Source of the DNA: Filobasidium wieringae
Lineage: Eukaryota; Basidiomycota; Tremellomycetes; Filobasidiales; Filobasidiaceae
Reading direction: 5' to 3'
Assembly (NCBI GenBank): GCA_001600055.1
Contig: BCIV01000001.1
Span: 124,001-188,000 of the forward strand
Length of the DNA: 64,000 nucleotides
This document shows, piece after piece, positions 62,799-64,000 of this stretch; positions within the stretch are counted from its first letter, which is position 1; every line of letters begins with the position of its first letter. The translations under genes and the position numbers were made by a program. The notes below the pieces were generated by a model. The model ran no database searches and had not been told where the DNA came from. It saw only the letters and a program-made list of their open reading frames with translations.

Positions 62799-64000
62799 TT
62801 ACGAGGTGAATCGCTACCAACAGATGTAAATGGTATCAGTACTCCTGTACATATAGTTCCAATCACAAGTCGAGTCTTACCTGTTGAGGATCGTCGCCAC
62901 AAGTCCACCATTGTACAATCGTCGCGTCCCCCGCTTTCAAATCCAGACACATCGCTGAAAGACGCAGAGAAGGAATATGATGAGCTGGCGGGTAAGGTAA
63001 AGTAAAGAGGATTGCACTCACTTCCACCAAGGATGGCGATATGATCATCTCCTTCACCCGTATAGTACAACTTCTGGTTTGTCTGCTGATCATCACTGAT
63101 AGACATGGCAGAAGAAAAGTAGACTCGGATCAGTTCTTTCCGTCACATTCCTTTCCCCCGCAATAAAACTTACCAGTCATTGAAGTAGGCTTCCTGCCCG
63201 TCCGTAGTGTCCGAACCGTAATCCAGGCAGAGCTCAGCACCAAGGGAATTGACGGCCTTGACGACGGTCTCCCCTCGGTTGATATAGAATCTAGAGTTCT
63301 CATCCGTCACGGTGGAACAGCTTTGACTGTTTGAGACGTAGGAGCCGATTTTCGACAGAGATTCGAGATTCAGTTAAGATGAATTGAGCAAGTCAGCCGT
63401 TGAAGATCGGGGACGTACACACGAGGAGATTGACCCCTGTTCAACCCACCGAACAGGCATAGACTGTTATCCCCATCGAAACGAAGTTCTTGTCCATCCT
63501 GAGAAGGCTCGGGGTTAGAGCCAACGGGGGCTAACGTCCACCCCTGAACCGCAGGGTTGGAAAGGGAAGGTTGACCGCATTTGATCATTCCTGGTGAACA
63601 CTTGAACCGACCGCAGCCCTGGCCAGCGAGATCGATACAGGTCGTCTGGTCCGTGAGCGCGATATGGTCGTCATCTGAAGGATAGGGTAGTAGGGAGGTC
63701 AAAAGGGTCGCAAATAGCTATCGCGGAATGAGGCGTACCGGTATAGTAAAATCTAGGGAATGCGATAAGATTGAGACGTTGATTAGTTCTCGCTCGAGAA
63801 GAAGTGATTCGATAGTCTAGATTGTACTTACCTCTGTGAAGCTGATCCATCACAATTAGCCCAGCTGATAGGCCCGGTACTATCTAGGGCTAAACGATAC
63901 AAACCCCTCTTGTCAATTTACACATCCATCCTCCCTCGTCCATACCGAAGGGGACCTACGAGTGCCCGCATCGATACACCAGTCCGTCCCGCTCAATCTG
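62799..64000 (-). CDS. Secreted lectin-like protein 2, cut by the right edge
   Basis: Tandem paralogue of lectin 1 in the same orientation; its signal peptide and first exon lie beyond the window. Visible parts align in order: RLSGTDWCIDAG (at the edge), FYYTDDDHIALTDQTTCIDL, AGQGCGRFKCSPGMIKCG, GDNSLCLFGG, GAELCLDYGS, LYYTGEGDDHIAILGG, MCLDLKAGDATIVQWWTCGD, ending PQQRFTS. A 14-nt microexon at 63739-63752 matches that of lectin 1. Its last intron has a normal GT donor where lectin 1 has GC. The repeated CLD/QWW marks indicate a beta-trefoil carbohydrate-binding fold. Confidence 0.75.
63739..63752 (-). other. 14-nt coding microexon, lectin 2
   Basis: ATTTTACTATACCG on the minus strand between TAG and GTACGC. 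It supplies F-Y-Y-T ahead of DDDHIAL, at the same place as in lectin 1. Confidence 0.75.

Overview
The window is nuclear DNA of an intron-rich basidiomycete yeast or fungus, most likely a tremellomycete (Cryptococcus/Kwoniella-type). Almost every gene is cut by short introns of roughly 45-75 nt with GT..AG ends and CTAAC/CTGAC-like branch points. Coding regions are compact and lie on both strands. The protein set is housekeeping eukaryotic: histone H3, SEC22, TEL2, ALG13, a Fus3/Kss1-type TEY MAP kinase and a fungal glucosylceramide synthase. The placement below tremellomycete is inference. No ribosomal RNA, convincing tRNA, CRISPR array, transposase or reverse transcriptase was seen.

Layout. 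1-3.9 kb: the 3' part of an unknown gene running off the left edge, then a DENN-domain Afi1-like trafficking protein. 5.7-12.6 kb: a bZIP transcription factor, an RNF216-type RBR ubiquitin ligase, an unrecognised multi-exon gene and a four-helix MARVEL-like membrane protein. 14.4-16 kb: a HAD-fold protein whose catalytic aspartates look replaced. 16-24.4 kb: a gene-poor stretch with repeats, an acidic tandem-repeat protein, histone H3 and an orphan gene. 24.6-33 kb: MEMO1 homologue, a small conserved unknown, and a very long FHA plus forkhead regulator (Fhl1 type). 33.5-37.5 kb: two divergent paralogues of an unnamed basic-motif family flanking a gene-poor 2.8 kb gap. 37.6-60.5 kb: dense housekeeping block (TEL2, SYM1/MPV17, glucosylceramide synthase, Irc21-type cytochrome b5, a complex I subunit candidate, SEC22, PLP1/TXNDC9, PHS1, COX20, a tiny mitochondrial candidate, ALG13, GCV3, an unknown protein and the MAP kinase). 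60.7-64 kb: two tandem secreted lectin-like genes, the second cut by the right edge.

How the genes fit together. Several serve the ER and endomembranes: PHS1 (very-long-chain acyl elongation) and glucosylceramide synthase belong to one sphingolipid route, ALG13 starts N-glycan assembly, SEC22 drives ER-Golgi fusion and Afi1 acts in polarised trafficking. Others are mitochondrial (COX20, GCV3, SYM1, the complex I candidate and the tiny protein). There is no operon-like logic; neighbours are mostly unrelated.

The least ordinary content is: (i) a small family of proteins sharing a basic RRAxNNRRR-type motif, with a roughly 100-bp palindromic repeat near its members; (ii) a HAD pseudoenzyme; (iii) repeated use of first coding exons of only 7-13 nt; and (iv) internal microexons of 10 and 14 nt. 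Exon boundaries were worked out by eye from splice signals and reading frame and are not confirmed by transcripts.
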